A stretch of 64,000 nt of DNA. It comes from Dipteris shenzhenensis (lineage: Eukaryota; Polypodiophyta; Polypodiopsida; Gleicheniales). Numbering within the stretch: position 1 is the stretch's first letter; each line of letters starts with the position of its first letter. Shown in pieces: positions 38,231 through 48,206 of the stretch. The stretch is from the NCBI GenBank assembly GCA_047967505.1, contig CM106539.1. One strand, 5' to 3'. Both the position numbers and the translations under genes were made by a program. Below the pieces are notes generated by a model that did no database searches, was not told the origin of the DNA, and was given only the letters and a program-made list of their open reading frames with translations.

Positions 38231-38687
38231 TTAGAGAGAGCATATGTCCTCGAAAGTTCCTACTATGGCATTGGCTTCATGAAAACAAGCAGACTTTAAA
38301 CTTGCAAGCCATGCATAACCAGGGCTGGCATCGCAAATCTCCTCACAGACTCTCCTCACAACTTGTTTCGAATCTTCTGCTGACTTGTAAGCATTCAACA
38401 ACTCTTCTTTTCTCTCTTGGCTTTCCTCATCTTCACCATTTTTTTCAATACAACTTCTAGCCACTGCCATATCCTGTACGAAAATTTAACTTGTTCGCAT
38501 AAGAAGTACGTGATTAAAAGAAGCAAAAAAGAAAGCTAAGGATATTCACCTCTTCTACTGAGTTCAAATCAAGTAGCCATGTGCGTAGCATATCCTCCTC
38601 GAATGATTTTCCCTTCATTGGTCCATACAAAAGAGATCTAAGATAGAATTTGAGTTCAATAAATGAAGTCGGGTAGTAACTAGTCAT
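38231..38687 (-). CDS. Two-exon hypothetical protein in element R
   Basis: Exon 1 runs 38,687-38,550 (ATG at 38,687) and exon 2 runs 38,473-38,231. A 76-nt intron (38,549-38,474) with GTGAAT donor and TACAG acceptor joins GTAGAAGAG to GATATGGCA in frame. The product is about 126 aa, beginning MTSYYPTSFIELKFY and ending NAIVGTFEDICSL, rich in acidic and basic residues in exon 2 (EKNGEDEESQERKEE). It has no stop or frameshift, making it the best-preserved small gene in the window. I recognise no domain. It sits between the left transposon end and the Ulp1-like array on the same strand. Exon 1 might extend upstream to an earlier start. Confidence 0.5.
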
Positions 38688-39367
38688 TGTCTTAAAGGGA
38701 AAGTGGGAGAAGGAGAGTGAGGGAGCGATAGCGAGGGATGCACAATGAGCTCTCCCTCCTTCAAGAGTGATAGAAAGTGAGGGAAGACGTAAAGTGAAAG
38801 ACGAATACAAGTTAATCAGAAGGACTAGGATGTAAAAAATAAGAGAGTGTTTGTGGAAGGACTACGATGGAAGAATACAAGTCCACTAAGGCATGATGTG
38901 TTTGCTATGATAAGGATAAGGGTTGGAATAAAGTGAGAGAAGCATTGGAAATGCTCTACTTTAAGTGAGTGGAGACTGTCCAACTGAATAAAATTTTGCA
39001 GAGCATTGGGAATGCTGTACTTTAAGTGAGTGGAGCATTGGCAATTGATACTTTGCCATGAAATATATTACAAATATTACATCATCACATATTCATATCA
39101 AAATTCTCATCACAGAAGGTTATATTTCCTAATAATCACATCATCACACATTCATATCATAAAATTATGTGCATGAAATAAATATATAAATATCATGACT
39201 AAATGCCACTTAAGTAATAAGTCAGAAATTGGTGTATAATCAACAAAAACTACATCATGATTCATACATTGCAATAAATAAATGTCAACCATAATATTCA
39301 TGGAGTAAACAACATCATGAGAATATGCTCCTCATGCATATATACAAACACAACATCATACATGCAT

Positions 39368-39650
39368 CACAACTCTTCTGATGCTTCTATTGGAGACTAT
39401 GGCAACTCTTCTGATGCTCCCAATGGAGGCTGTGGTGCTCTAGATGTACACTCAGTCTCTACTTCTTCTGTAGTATGTAGTGCTTTCGAAGTAGACTCAG
39501 TATCCTCTTCCTTAAATGCAAGCGGAGGCTATGGCAACTCTTCTGATGCTTCCAGTGGAGGCTGTGGTGCTGTAGGTGTACACTGAGTCTCTACTTCTTC
39601 TGTAGTGTGCAGTGCTTTCACAGTAGACTCAGTCTCCTCTTCCTTAAATG
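39368..39650 (-). repeat. 132-bp (44-codon) tandem repeat at the 3' end of the Ulp1-like gene
   Basis: GGCAACTCTTCTGATG occurs at 39,401 and 39,533, exactly 132 bp apart, and a partial unit adds a 33-bp repeat at 39,370/39,403. In the coding frame each unit reads LAFKEEETEST .. KALHTTEEVET .. PQPPLEASEELP, ending in TAG, so the tail repeats beyond the first stop with a stop at the homologous place in each unit. Confidence 0.8.
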
Positions 39651-40619
39651 CAAGCTCTGATATTGCTTCAGTTGCACGTTGTATTCTAATGGTAGCAATT
39701 AGGTCTCGAATGATTTCAGCCCTAAACAATTGTATATCCTCCTCTGAATATTTGAGCTCCAAAGAGTCTTCTAATGAGATCTGCGGCTTAAGTGAGAAAA
39801 TTTCTTTGAAAATCAACGTGCAGTTGTAGGCAACTCTCCACCCACAACTGTGCCCATCTTCCTGCTCTACTACTAAATGCTTTTAGAAGTCTAGCGAGTC
39901 TTTGTACTGTCCTGTTTCTCTGATAGCAGATACCAACTTCTCGATCGACCTGCTCATCATGACATATTAAAAAAATGTAGTGTGTCTATTACATAAGGTA
40001 CAAAATATAGAAGTAACAATAGATTAATAGAATACTTACATTTGCATTGAGCCATGAAAGCCTGCAATCGAGTTAACAAACCAACAATAGGTGTCTTCAA
40101 GGTCCCAAACCACCAGACTCCAATGTTCCCTACACGAATAATTAAGAACCATTATTATTTAACACAATGTTGCCAGTATAAGATGAAAATAAATGTTGCC
40201 ATGATACTTACATCTCGTGATATGCCATAAATAGGACTCGCACGCCATGTAAATGTAAAGGCTGTAACCATTTACAAACATTGGCTATCGTCTTTTTGCT
40301 ATCGCTAAGTTTAGGAGAAAGAAGAGAATCCAACATATACACACGGTTTTGTACGGCTCTACAAAATCGTGAGATAACTATACTACACTAACAAATAAAT
40401 GAATATTAGCTTATTAGAGTTAATTAAAATATTGAATTATCAAGTAGAGAAAAAGTTTGTATCAAACCTGAGAATGGCCATCATAACGTTGTTATTGACC
40501 TCATTTGAAGCTCTAGAGAGGATTGAAATCTCCTCTCCCCCAAATTCAAGATACTGAGGTCTATGTTGAATCATAACCCTAACATTAAAAGAGCTTCCCA
40601 ATTCTTCCAATGAAGCCAT
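39529..40619 (-). pseudogene. Ulp1-like (C48) protease module 1
   Basis: Exons on the minus strand: exon 0 40,619-40,468 (MASLEELGSSF .. EFGGEEISIL .. MMAIL); exon a 40,359-40,212 (VCKWLQPLHLHGVRVLF); exon b 40,129-40,040; exon c 39,949-39,529. Donors GTAAGT and acceptors TAG/CAG join the exons in frame as YHEM-EHWSLVV and GSMQ-M-SIEKLVSA. HWSLVVWD supplies the catalytic His, VNSIAGFHG aligns with the Asp-Ser motif of Ulp1 (Asn here), and QEDGHSCGW supplies the oxyanion Gln and nucleophile Cys (codon 39,844-39,846). An in-frame TAA at 39,883-39,885 lies just before the Cys motif. These proteases normally cleave SUMO-like tails; the substrate here is unknown. Confidence 0.65.
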
Positions 40620-41635
40620 GTTTGTAGAGTTGAGGTCTTCTATCCCCTTTGACTCTTTGACGGCATTCATTTCGCACTCCTCTGAGCCATTATCTATTTG
40701 CCTTATGGGAGGGTCCATAATGTCGTCCTTAATGATTGCTCGAATGGTACATGTTATAAATGCATAGAGATGCAAATCCGTATATGTTGACAGTGTGGTG
40801 TCATTTTGAATCTCAAAAATTTGGCCAAGTACCAAAAAGCAATTGTAGCCCACCCTCCATCCACAATTATAGATGTGGCTATCCTCTTGATGTGATACCT
40901 GACATGTTATATACTCTATTTGTTGTGCCAATTCACATTGCCGCATTACTGTGTCGATAGCACCTACTAACTTTCGAGCTAATCAGCACATCAAAACGTA
41001 TAACAACAGTGAATATGTGCATTGCATATCAATCTACATGTCAAGAAGTGACAACAAGTGTAGTCTATACTTAAACTAAAACAGTGCCATGGACGGATGT
41101 CATTGAGTTGGCAAAGAAGCACTTCTTAGCAAAGATGTCCATGACTACCAGACTCCAATGTGAGCTGCATTATCAATAAAGAATAATTACTGTGTTTGAG
41201 ACAATTATAGCATTGCAATAGAAAAAACAAGTAGGGTTTGATGCTTACTTCTCATAATATGTTGTAAAAATAACTCGTGTTTCATTCATGGAAACGTGCT
41301 TCAACCACTTGCAAACATCCTCTATGGTTTCTTCTTTATACGAGGATCGAGCATATATGAAACACTTTGTATATTTTGCAAAAAATTTGCTATAACATTA
41401 CTATATTTAAAAAAAAAGTATTAGCTTCTTGAGTTTAATCAAAATAAGAAAAGTATAAAGCCAAGAAAAAGGCTGCATCAAACCTAAGGATGGTTGTAAT
41501 GACTTTGACATTAACCTCTTTCTTAGGATTCAAGAGGATTAAAATCTCTTCTTCACCAAATTCAAAAAAATGAGGTTATTGTCGAATTAACAACATAGCG
41601 GTGAATGAACTTCCAATCTGCTCCAATAGATTCAT
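40468..41635 (-). pseudogene. Ulp1-like (C48) protease module 2, reading into module 1
   Basis: Exon 0 ends at 41,484 (NLLEQIGSSF .. EFGEEEILIL, with one TAA). Exon a ends at 41,249 (VCKWLKHVSMNETRVIF). Exon b starts at 41,164 (SHWSLVVMDIFAKKC .. ANSMTSVHG). Exon c runs from about 40,978 (KLVGAIDTVMRQ .. HQEDSHIYNCGWRVGYNC). Its frame stays open from exon c straight through into exon 0 of module 1 (to 40,468), so the two modules share one long exon. The His and Cys motifs are present, with Asn again at the Asp position. The donor after exon b is weak (GTTTAA), suggesting decay. Confidence 0.6.
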
Positions 41636-42145
41636 ATTTTTATGACTCATCTTATTGAGAGAGTAGTCTACATCGTATTCTTCTTCACTTGCTATGTCTT
41701 CTACATCCTCCTTCTGCTATAAAAATATAAAAAAGTTATGCGATGTACACATCCCAAATAAAGGCTTAAACAAGCAGATAAGGTTTCATACATGCTTTCA
41801 TTAGAGTGAGTCTCTTCCTCTTGGAGCAAAAATTTAAAAAGTAAGGTTTCATACATGCTTTCATTAGAGTGAGTCTCTCCTCCTCTTGGAGGAAATTTTT
41901 AAAAAGTTATGAGATTTACACATCCCAAATAAAAATAAAAGTTTAAATAATCATAGAAGTATAAGGATAGCATGCTTTCATTAGACTCAATCTCTTCTCC
42001 TCTTGGAGGAAAATATAAAAAAGTTATGAGATTTACACATCCCAATTAAAGGCTTGAACAAGCATGCAAGTATAAAGATAAGGTTTTATACATGCTACAA
42101 TGTAGTCATATTTTCAGGTTGTTTCCCAATGGTAGCAATTAGATG

Positions 42146-42515
42146 CTAAATACTCTCAGCCCGAAACGCTAGCAGATCGGCTTCTGTATATGATTCCATT
42201 TTGACTGGTACCTCCAAATCAAAAATCTCTCTAAGAAACAACATGCAGTTGTAGGAAAATCTCCACCCACATCTATGCCCATCTTTTTGCTCCACTGGTA
42301 GACGTCTTTTGAATTCTACTTGGTCTTGTTGCTCCATGGTTGTTCTGATAGCAGATACTAGCCGATATGCAACACTATCCATCATGACATATTAAATATA
42401 TTAATATGTCATGATCATAAGATACAAAATAAGAAAGTAAAAAAAATATTAAGAGAATAATTACCTTGGGGATTTGGCATGATAGCCTTCCATTGAATTC
42501 ACACCTCATCAGCGA
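42146..42515 (-). pseudogene. Ulp1-like (C48) protease module 3, truncated
   Basis: Exon b remnant 42,515-42,465 reads VNSMEGYHAKSPR with a GTAATT donor; its His-containing part is lost where unrelated sequence begins near 42,515. Exon c 42,374-42,146 reads YRLVSAIRTT .. EQKDGHRCGWRFSYNC .. AFRAESI and stops at TAG, exactly where module 1 continues FRAEIIRDLIATI; after the stop the frame still reads HLIATI. The intron region between this and module 2 holds three to four copies of a CTTTCATTAGA .. CTCTTGGAGGAAA repeat (41,795-42,060). Confidence 0.6.
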
Positions 42516-42585
42516 CCCCACCCCCATAGCTAGCCCCTAGAGCTTTACCTCTAGAGTTCTACCACGCAGGACCGTGGGACTACCT

Positions 42586-43100
42586 GCATCGGTTCATTTC
42601 CTGCTTGCCTGGACATCAATATCTTCTTCCTCAAAAAGGGGGTGGAGGGTAAGGTGTCTGCCCTCTCCTCCCATGATGGCCTGAGCTACTCCTTCCCACT
42701 TACTAGTGATGGGACGGAGTAGTGGACTGATGCTAGTACTGTATGGGAGACCATCCGCACACAGTCCCAGGAGCAGGTTCAAAGATGGATTGGTAGCAAA
42801 GTAGGTGATCTACTTCAGCAGCAGTGGCAGGAGGGGGATGTCCATTTGAGATGGTGCCACAGCACTAAGCGGTTCCACTTGATGGTTATTGTCCGACCAC
42901 CACTGGAGTGGATCTACCCTGAGGAGGTCCGCCGTCCCTGGAGGACCTCAGAGGTAGTGATCTTTTATGGCATATCATTGGCAGAGGTTTTGAGCTGGCT
43001 AGAGAGGACCTACCATCATGGGATGAAGGGACTTACCCCATTGCTGAAGGTTTTAGGGGATGGGCAACAACATTTCCCTTTCAATCGGACATTATGTTGA
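42586..43100 (+). pseudogene. Unrecognised coding remnant, plus strand
   Basis: Frame 3 is open from 42,723 to the TGA at 43,100 (about 126 codons) and continues upstream of a single TAG at 42,720 (LSSHDGLSYSFPLTSDGTE before it). The readable part includes VWETIRTQSQEQVQRWIGSK, LRWCHSTKRFHLMVIV and RRPWRTSEVVIFYG. A probable frameshift near 42,640 links to EFYHAGPWDYLHRFIS in another frame. GC content is higher than in the neighbouring AT-rich DNA, suggesting a separately acquired piece. I do not recognise the protein. It lies between Ulp1-like module 3 and the L-related arm of element R. Confidence 0.4.
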
Positions 43101-43411
43101 AGATTGATTCTTTATAGGATTTGATTTTAACTTAGTCATCACTCTATTGTTTCGTTTTGTCTTCTTCGTAACCACAAATGCTCAACATTTTATCATGGGT
43201 CCATTTCTAATGCTCTCTTTTGACACTTTTGGAGCACTTAGAATTATATTTAGTATGAAATAATGGACCATTAGAAATGTCTACGAGAAACTATTGGTAT
43301 TTTCGTCATTATTTTCTTTGATACTATCTTTGTTATATGTGTCTGATATAGTAGATTACTCATAGCTTATCACCTAAATACTAACAAATATAATGACTAA
43401 TATATAGACAT

Positions 43412-44711
43412 GGTCTCTCAAGTTTCGACGGAGACAATCATAGTATCTTGGCATTCAAGGGCAAAGAAATCAAAGAAGCGCATGGGATATGAGGTAGAAG
43501 GAAAAATAAAAATACCACAGCAAAGTATTTTGCATATACACGAATTTTTAAGGATGCTCACCATGGAGGAAGTAGAAGGAGACAGCGCAAATGAAGAATG
43601 TCCATGATTAAAGATTTGTATTGAAGTCCATTGAAGGATTTTATTTGGGTACTAGGCAAGAAGCCAATTCAAGACAATTATAATCAGAGTCATCACCTCC
43701 TATATCAAATGAGAGTCAAAATATGTAGTGGATGTCACCCAAGGGTCAAGGCTTGGCAAGACAATAGGGAGTTAATGCAGATGGCACCTGGCAAGGGACT
43801 ATCACATTGAGCAATAAGACAATGGGGAGTCAATGCACCCAAGGGGCAAGGCTTGGCAAGACAAGTGGGAGTTAATGCAGATGTGGCACCTGTATTTTGC
43901 ATTGGATGTCACCCAAGGGTCAAGGCTTGGCAAGACAATAGGGAGTTAATGCAGATGCACGTGGCAAGGGACTATCACATTGAGCAATAAGACAATGGGG
44001 AGTCAATGCACCCAAGGGGCAAGGCTTGGCAAGACAAGTGGGAGTTAATGCAGATGGCACCTGGCAAGGGACTGTCGTGACATTGAGCAATAAGACAATG
44101 GGGAGTCAAATTATGCAGATGGCACGAATTGAGGCTCTTTAAGAGCAACAATTTAAATTGTAAACATATGTTCAATCTATATCATTTTGGATATAAAGAC
44201 TCTAGCTGAGAGCAATGTCTCTCAATGTAATCATATCATAATAGCTATAATTGCTATTATACCTCTTTGGTTCAATACAAAACTTGGGTCTTATGGCATC
44301 ATGTCTTTTTTCTATTTAATAAAAGTTTTAAAAATTTTGTGGATATTGCAAGTGACAATGTTATTTTCATGAAATATTTAAGTCTCCTTTCATGGATTTA
44401 TAAATTTATCACATCAAGGAAAAATATTAAAAATAATTAAATTAACAAATAACTTAGGTATAGCTAGAATTTCTAATATAGGATTATTTCAAATTCTTGC
44501 ATGTTGGTGCAAAAGTATAGATTGAAAAAATAATATTTTTATGTGAATATGATAGTGCCACAAAGTGAACTTTTGATTTGGGAAGAATATTTTCAGAAAG
44601 TAAAATATTGATTTGGGAAGGATTTCACAAAGTAAACTTTTCATTTGGGAAGGATTTTTGGGCTTCATCCAAAAACAATAGAAAAAGTCCAAAATTAATG
44701 AAATAGGTGTT
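43412..44711 (+). repeat. 3' arm of element R, homologous to element L
   Basis: This matches 24,391-25,637 nearly throughout. It keeps the transposase C-terminal frame (43,410-43,607: ETIIVSWHSRAKKSKKR .. NEECP) intact, the CACCCAAGGGTCAAGG minisatellite (43,733-44,130, one half-unit longer), the subterminal repeats (44,559-44,658) and the terminus. The region just before it (43,101-43,411) shows nothing recognisable. Confidence 0.9.
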
Positions 44712-44715
44712 AATT

Positions 44716-45808
44716 GCAATTTATGTCAAGATGCACTATTTCAGCCTTCTGCATATCCTGACTTGCAAGAAACATTGGCATAATGACTGTGACTGGAATG
44801 TCCACCACAATGATTTTCTCTTCCATAAATATTCTCTCGATTGCTGTTTGATTGACTGCCTTGGTCATACTGATTCTTGCGGCAATCTCTTTCATAGTGT
44901 CCAAACTTATGACAATAGTTGCAGTGAATGTTTGACACATTGGTGGATGCGTTCCCTCGTCCTTGGAATCTTCCTTTGTTGGAATGATTTCCTCTTGGTT
45001 GTTGATGAGGCTGATGCTGACTTTGTTGATGACTTTGTTGCTAATGATCACTACCTTGTTGAAATGTTATATCTCTGCCTTTGCCTCTGCTTCTATATGA
45101 ATCTATGAATGCTTGATCATTAAAATGACCTTTACATGTGTAAGTGGCTTGAGTCATGAGTTCTTCACTGAGTAAAATTGACTATAACTCTTTGAGTGTT
45201 GGAATTTTTCGTTGAATGGCAATACTCTAGACTAGATTCTCATATCCCTCTCCTAGTCCATTCAAGATGACTTGAACCATTTTTGCAAGCTTCATGGTCT
45301 CTCTTACTGCTGCGATTTGATTGTTGTAATCATTGATCCTGAGTACATAAGCATGACCAGTTTAATTGTTGTTACAGAAACTTTGGTTTATCTGGTTTCT
45401 CAATGTGAGAATCCTGGAAGTATTCTTAGACTCATAAAGAGCTACAAACATATCCCATGCTTATTTTAATGTCTTCACTATGTTGAGTTGTCCTAGCATG
45501 ACATCTTGCACATTGTGCTTGATCAAATGATATGCATATTTATCTTTCTTGTCCCATTTTGCCTATGCTTGGGCAATGGCACAATCGACGACAAGTGTAG
45601 ACACTAGTGGTGCAGCTGTAGATCCCGCTACTAGTGTTGCAGCAATAGTGGGAGTGGATGGATGGATCATCCAATGGTCTAGATGTAGACCCATCGACAT
45701 ACTCCCATTTCTCTTGAAGTACAAAATGGTCTCCATTCGGTATTTCCATGTGCCATAGTTGGAGTTGTCTAGTTTAATAAACGCCTCCAAATTGAGGTTG
45801 TTATTCAT
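44716..45808 (-). pseudogene. copia 1 gag, separated from its pol by element R
   Basis: On the minus strand gag starts at ATG 45,808 (MNNNLNLEAFIKLDNSNYG, then YRMETILYF, as in copia gag proteins). It continues through HLIKHNVQDVML and GHAYVLRINDYNN to a CCHC zinc knuckle (CNYCHKFGHYERDC, near 44,880-44,925), and ends at AEIVHLDINCN, which in copia 2 leads straight to the protease. At least five stops or frameshifts are present. The break at 44,715 is the exact insertion point of element R. Confidence 0.8.
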
Positions 45809-45818
45809 AGAGATGGTG

Positions 45819-46073
45819 CTCGAGGGGTGCACTAATAAGAAACCCTATGTATCACATGTGTTCAAGGGTATTAAAAAACCCCCTCAACTAAAAATTTTCC
45901 CCCCAATAAAAACACCCCTATTTACTTACGGACTAAGTGGTTTTTTTTTAATTGAATTAAAAAACCCTGTTGTTATTGTAATCCTGTTGATTTTTTTTTA
46001 AGAGTCGAATTAAAATACCCCTCCTTTTGAATGCATGTGGTATACTAAAATTTCATAAGGTGAAGCCCTCGAG
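45819..46073. mobile_element. MITE copy 2 (in the copia 1 leader, just before the gag start)
   Basis: A 255-bp insert with ends CTCGAGGGGTGCAC and GTGAAGCCCTCGAG (imperfect inverted repeats with palindromic CTCGAG tips). Flanks AGATGGTG (45,811-45,818) and ATATGGTG (46,074-46,081) form an 8-bp duplication with one mismatch. It is closely similar to copy 1. It lies 11 bp upstream of the gag ATG. Confidence 0.8.
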
Positions 46074-48190
46074 ATATGGTGCAAGATAGTACTCATAGTG
46101 CCTATGAAAAGCACTATCTGAATCAATTGCAATACATTGACTGTATCAAGTGCAATCTAAACTGTCGGGGTGAAGATAGAAGTGCAATATATACTCCAAT
46201 CTGCTACAAGACTTGTGACAAATGACGTCGAGAATAGCCAAGAGTCTTTACAAGGCTTAAATGATGTACACAATGGGAGAAAATAGCCTATAAGATTTTA
46301 CAATGATGGCATGTAAATGCAAAATGAACAAATTTGCAATCCTCCCACTGATGCCTGAAAATACTCTGAAGTCTGCTTATTTAACTGTGGAACATCACGT
46401 TTTAGGAAATGTCATGATGTGAAACCGCATGTGAGTGAAGGGACTGACTCCAAGTAGGAACTATTTAGGAATTTTTGGACATGGCTCGATTGCTGCTTTG
46501 GAGTTCTCTCCACTATGGATGATCTAATATACTTTGAGCTAGATCTAGACTAACCGTCGAGCGATGAAAAAGCAGCAAATAATTTCTTTTCTTTGTTTGT
46601 TTGAGGTGCTAGATCAGATGCATTGATATAGAGGCTAATATGCATGAAGGAATTCGAATTGTCACCGAGGCTCAAAAGTGTGTGATACTTGCACCAAAAT
46701 ATGTGCATGATGAGGGCATAGAGTATGAAGAATTGAGCGTTTTTCCTTTTTGAAGCACCCTCAAATACTTTCTGGATCAAGAGATACGGCTTGATTTAGG
46801 TTGAGGGGCAAAAAGGGTGCAAATTCACAATGATGATGTGGTAGGGTGAGTCACATGCAAAAAATGAAGAATTGTGCCTAGCAAGGGGTGTGCCATGGGG
46901 GCAATGTGCTGATGTGGCACATGTGTGCATATTAAGCAACCAATAACTTCTTATTAGCAAGAGACTGTGCCTAGCCAGGTGGATGATGACATGGCACATG
47001 GAGAGATTCTGCTGACATGGAAGTTGCCAAATGGATGATGATGTGGCACGTGGAGAGAATCTGCTGACATGTCAGTAGGTGGATAATGATGTGGCACGTG
47101 GAGAGAATCTACTGACATGTCAGTGATGATGCGTCAGGTAGTTGGCAATGCTGATTGGCAATCAACAAAGTCTTTTTTTCAAGATTCGATTGATGAAAAT
47201 AATTCTGTCACCCTCGTTGATGGAGCTTTGGTTGCTGTTTCTGCGTGTTGTGAGGTGTGCTAGATGGAGGTCGTTTTAGTCACGATTGGAGTGTCCGTTC
47301 GAGAGCTTTCAGGTTTGTATGCTAGAGAAGCTTGTTCTTGAGAGCCATCATGGGCCTGTGGGCTGCTTAAGGCGTAGAGACATTGAGCCATCTTTGCTGT
47401 AGTCGGCTATTTGGCTGTTTGGCCCGTGAGATAGCGATGGCACTGTGAGGCTAGGAGTGGCTGGCTTGAACCTTGGAGAGGTCGTTGGGATGATCCAGAG
47501 CTGAATGCGCAGGAGTGCTAGTTTTGACCCTTCGTGGCTCGATGCTGAGCGAGTTGCTGGAGCTAGAGTAGAAGCACACGGCTTCCTTTAAGCCGTTTCA
47601 CTATGGAAGGTCGTGGAGGGCGTGCATGTGCCTACGGGTCACCTGTTAGTTGGGAGCTTGAAGCAAATCGATGCATTGAAGATACGAATGGCGGTCACTA
47701 GAGCTATTGGTTTGAGTTGTCATTTGAGAGACTCTTCTGGGTATTTGAGTTTGCTTTTCGACTGCCCGTTTAGAGTCGTCGGAGCTTCATTTAAGAATGT
47801 TGTTTTTGCACCATGCTGGAGCTGACAGTTGAAGTTGAATCATCGATGCACTGGTCATTATTGGTTGCAAGCTTTGTTTGTTACCGCTTTAGTTATAGGT
47901 CGTAGATGAGTTGCTTTGGCTCGTTTGTTGATGCTGGTCAATAGAGGCTGAATGCGCCTGGTCGGGGTGCTTATGAAGCTTAGAGAGGGTCACTGTCTTG
48001 TAGATGATTCGTTGTAGATCCATGGATAGGCTCTGGCGTCGCATGATATTGCTTAGTTAAGACCTTAGTAAGCTAGTTCATTCAAAAGAATCCTTCTCTC
48101 TCTCTCTCACGCGCAAACACAAAAAAATCTCTCAAAGGAAATACGACCTATCTCTTAGATCTCTCTCTCTCTCTCAATCACAAGGAGATA
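46074..48190. other. Unassigned DNA between copia 1 gag and a tandem-duplicated frame
   Basis: The first part should be the copia 1 leader and 5' LTR, but I cannot match it to the 3' LTR at 34.3 kb. A three-unit ~52-bp tandem repeat lies at 46,979-47,130 (GATGATGTGGCACGTGGAGAG core). CT-rich microsatellite tracts lie at 48,090-48,110 and 48,160-48,178. No gene is recognised. Confidence 0.5.
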
Positions 48191-48206
48191 TATCAAATCT
48201 CACAAA

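Larger units (their letters stand above)
37810..44711 (+). mobile_element. Element R: 6.9-kb DNA transposon carrying protease genes
   Basis: The ends are perfect 26-bp inverted repeats (37,810-37,835 starting AACACCTATTTC; 44,686-44,711 ending GAAATAGGTGTT), flanked by AATT on each side (37,806-37,809 and 44,712-44,715). Removing the insert and one AATT restores copia sequence (..ATTGC-AATT-CAAAAG..) as found uninterrupted in copia 2 near 53,174. The left half carries a two-exon gene and tandem Ulp1-like modules on the minus strand. The right 1.3 kb is homologous to element L and keeps only the transposase C-terminus. It is non-autonomous in present form. A 4-bp AT-only target duplication recalls the Sola superfamily, and TTAA-specific piggyBac fits less well because the sister site has AATT. 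The assignment to a superfamily is inference. Confidence 0.8.

Noticed and set aside
37810-44711. Helitron gene capture
   Set aside because: Element R has long perfect inverted termini and a target duplication, neither of which Helitrons have.
37806-44715. piggyBac element with TTAA target
   Set aside because: TTAA can be read at both borders, but the uninterrupted sister sequence in copia 2 has AATT, not TTAA, at that place. AATT duplication explains the site without extra bases.
44707-45108. 133-aa plus-strand frame
   Set aside because: It is antisense to copia 1 gag, whose zinc knuckle is clear on the minus strand.
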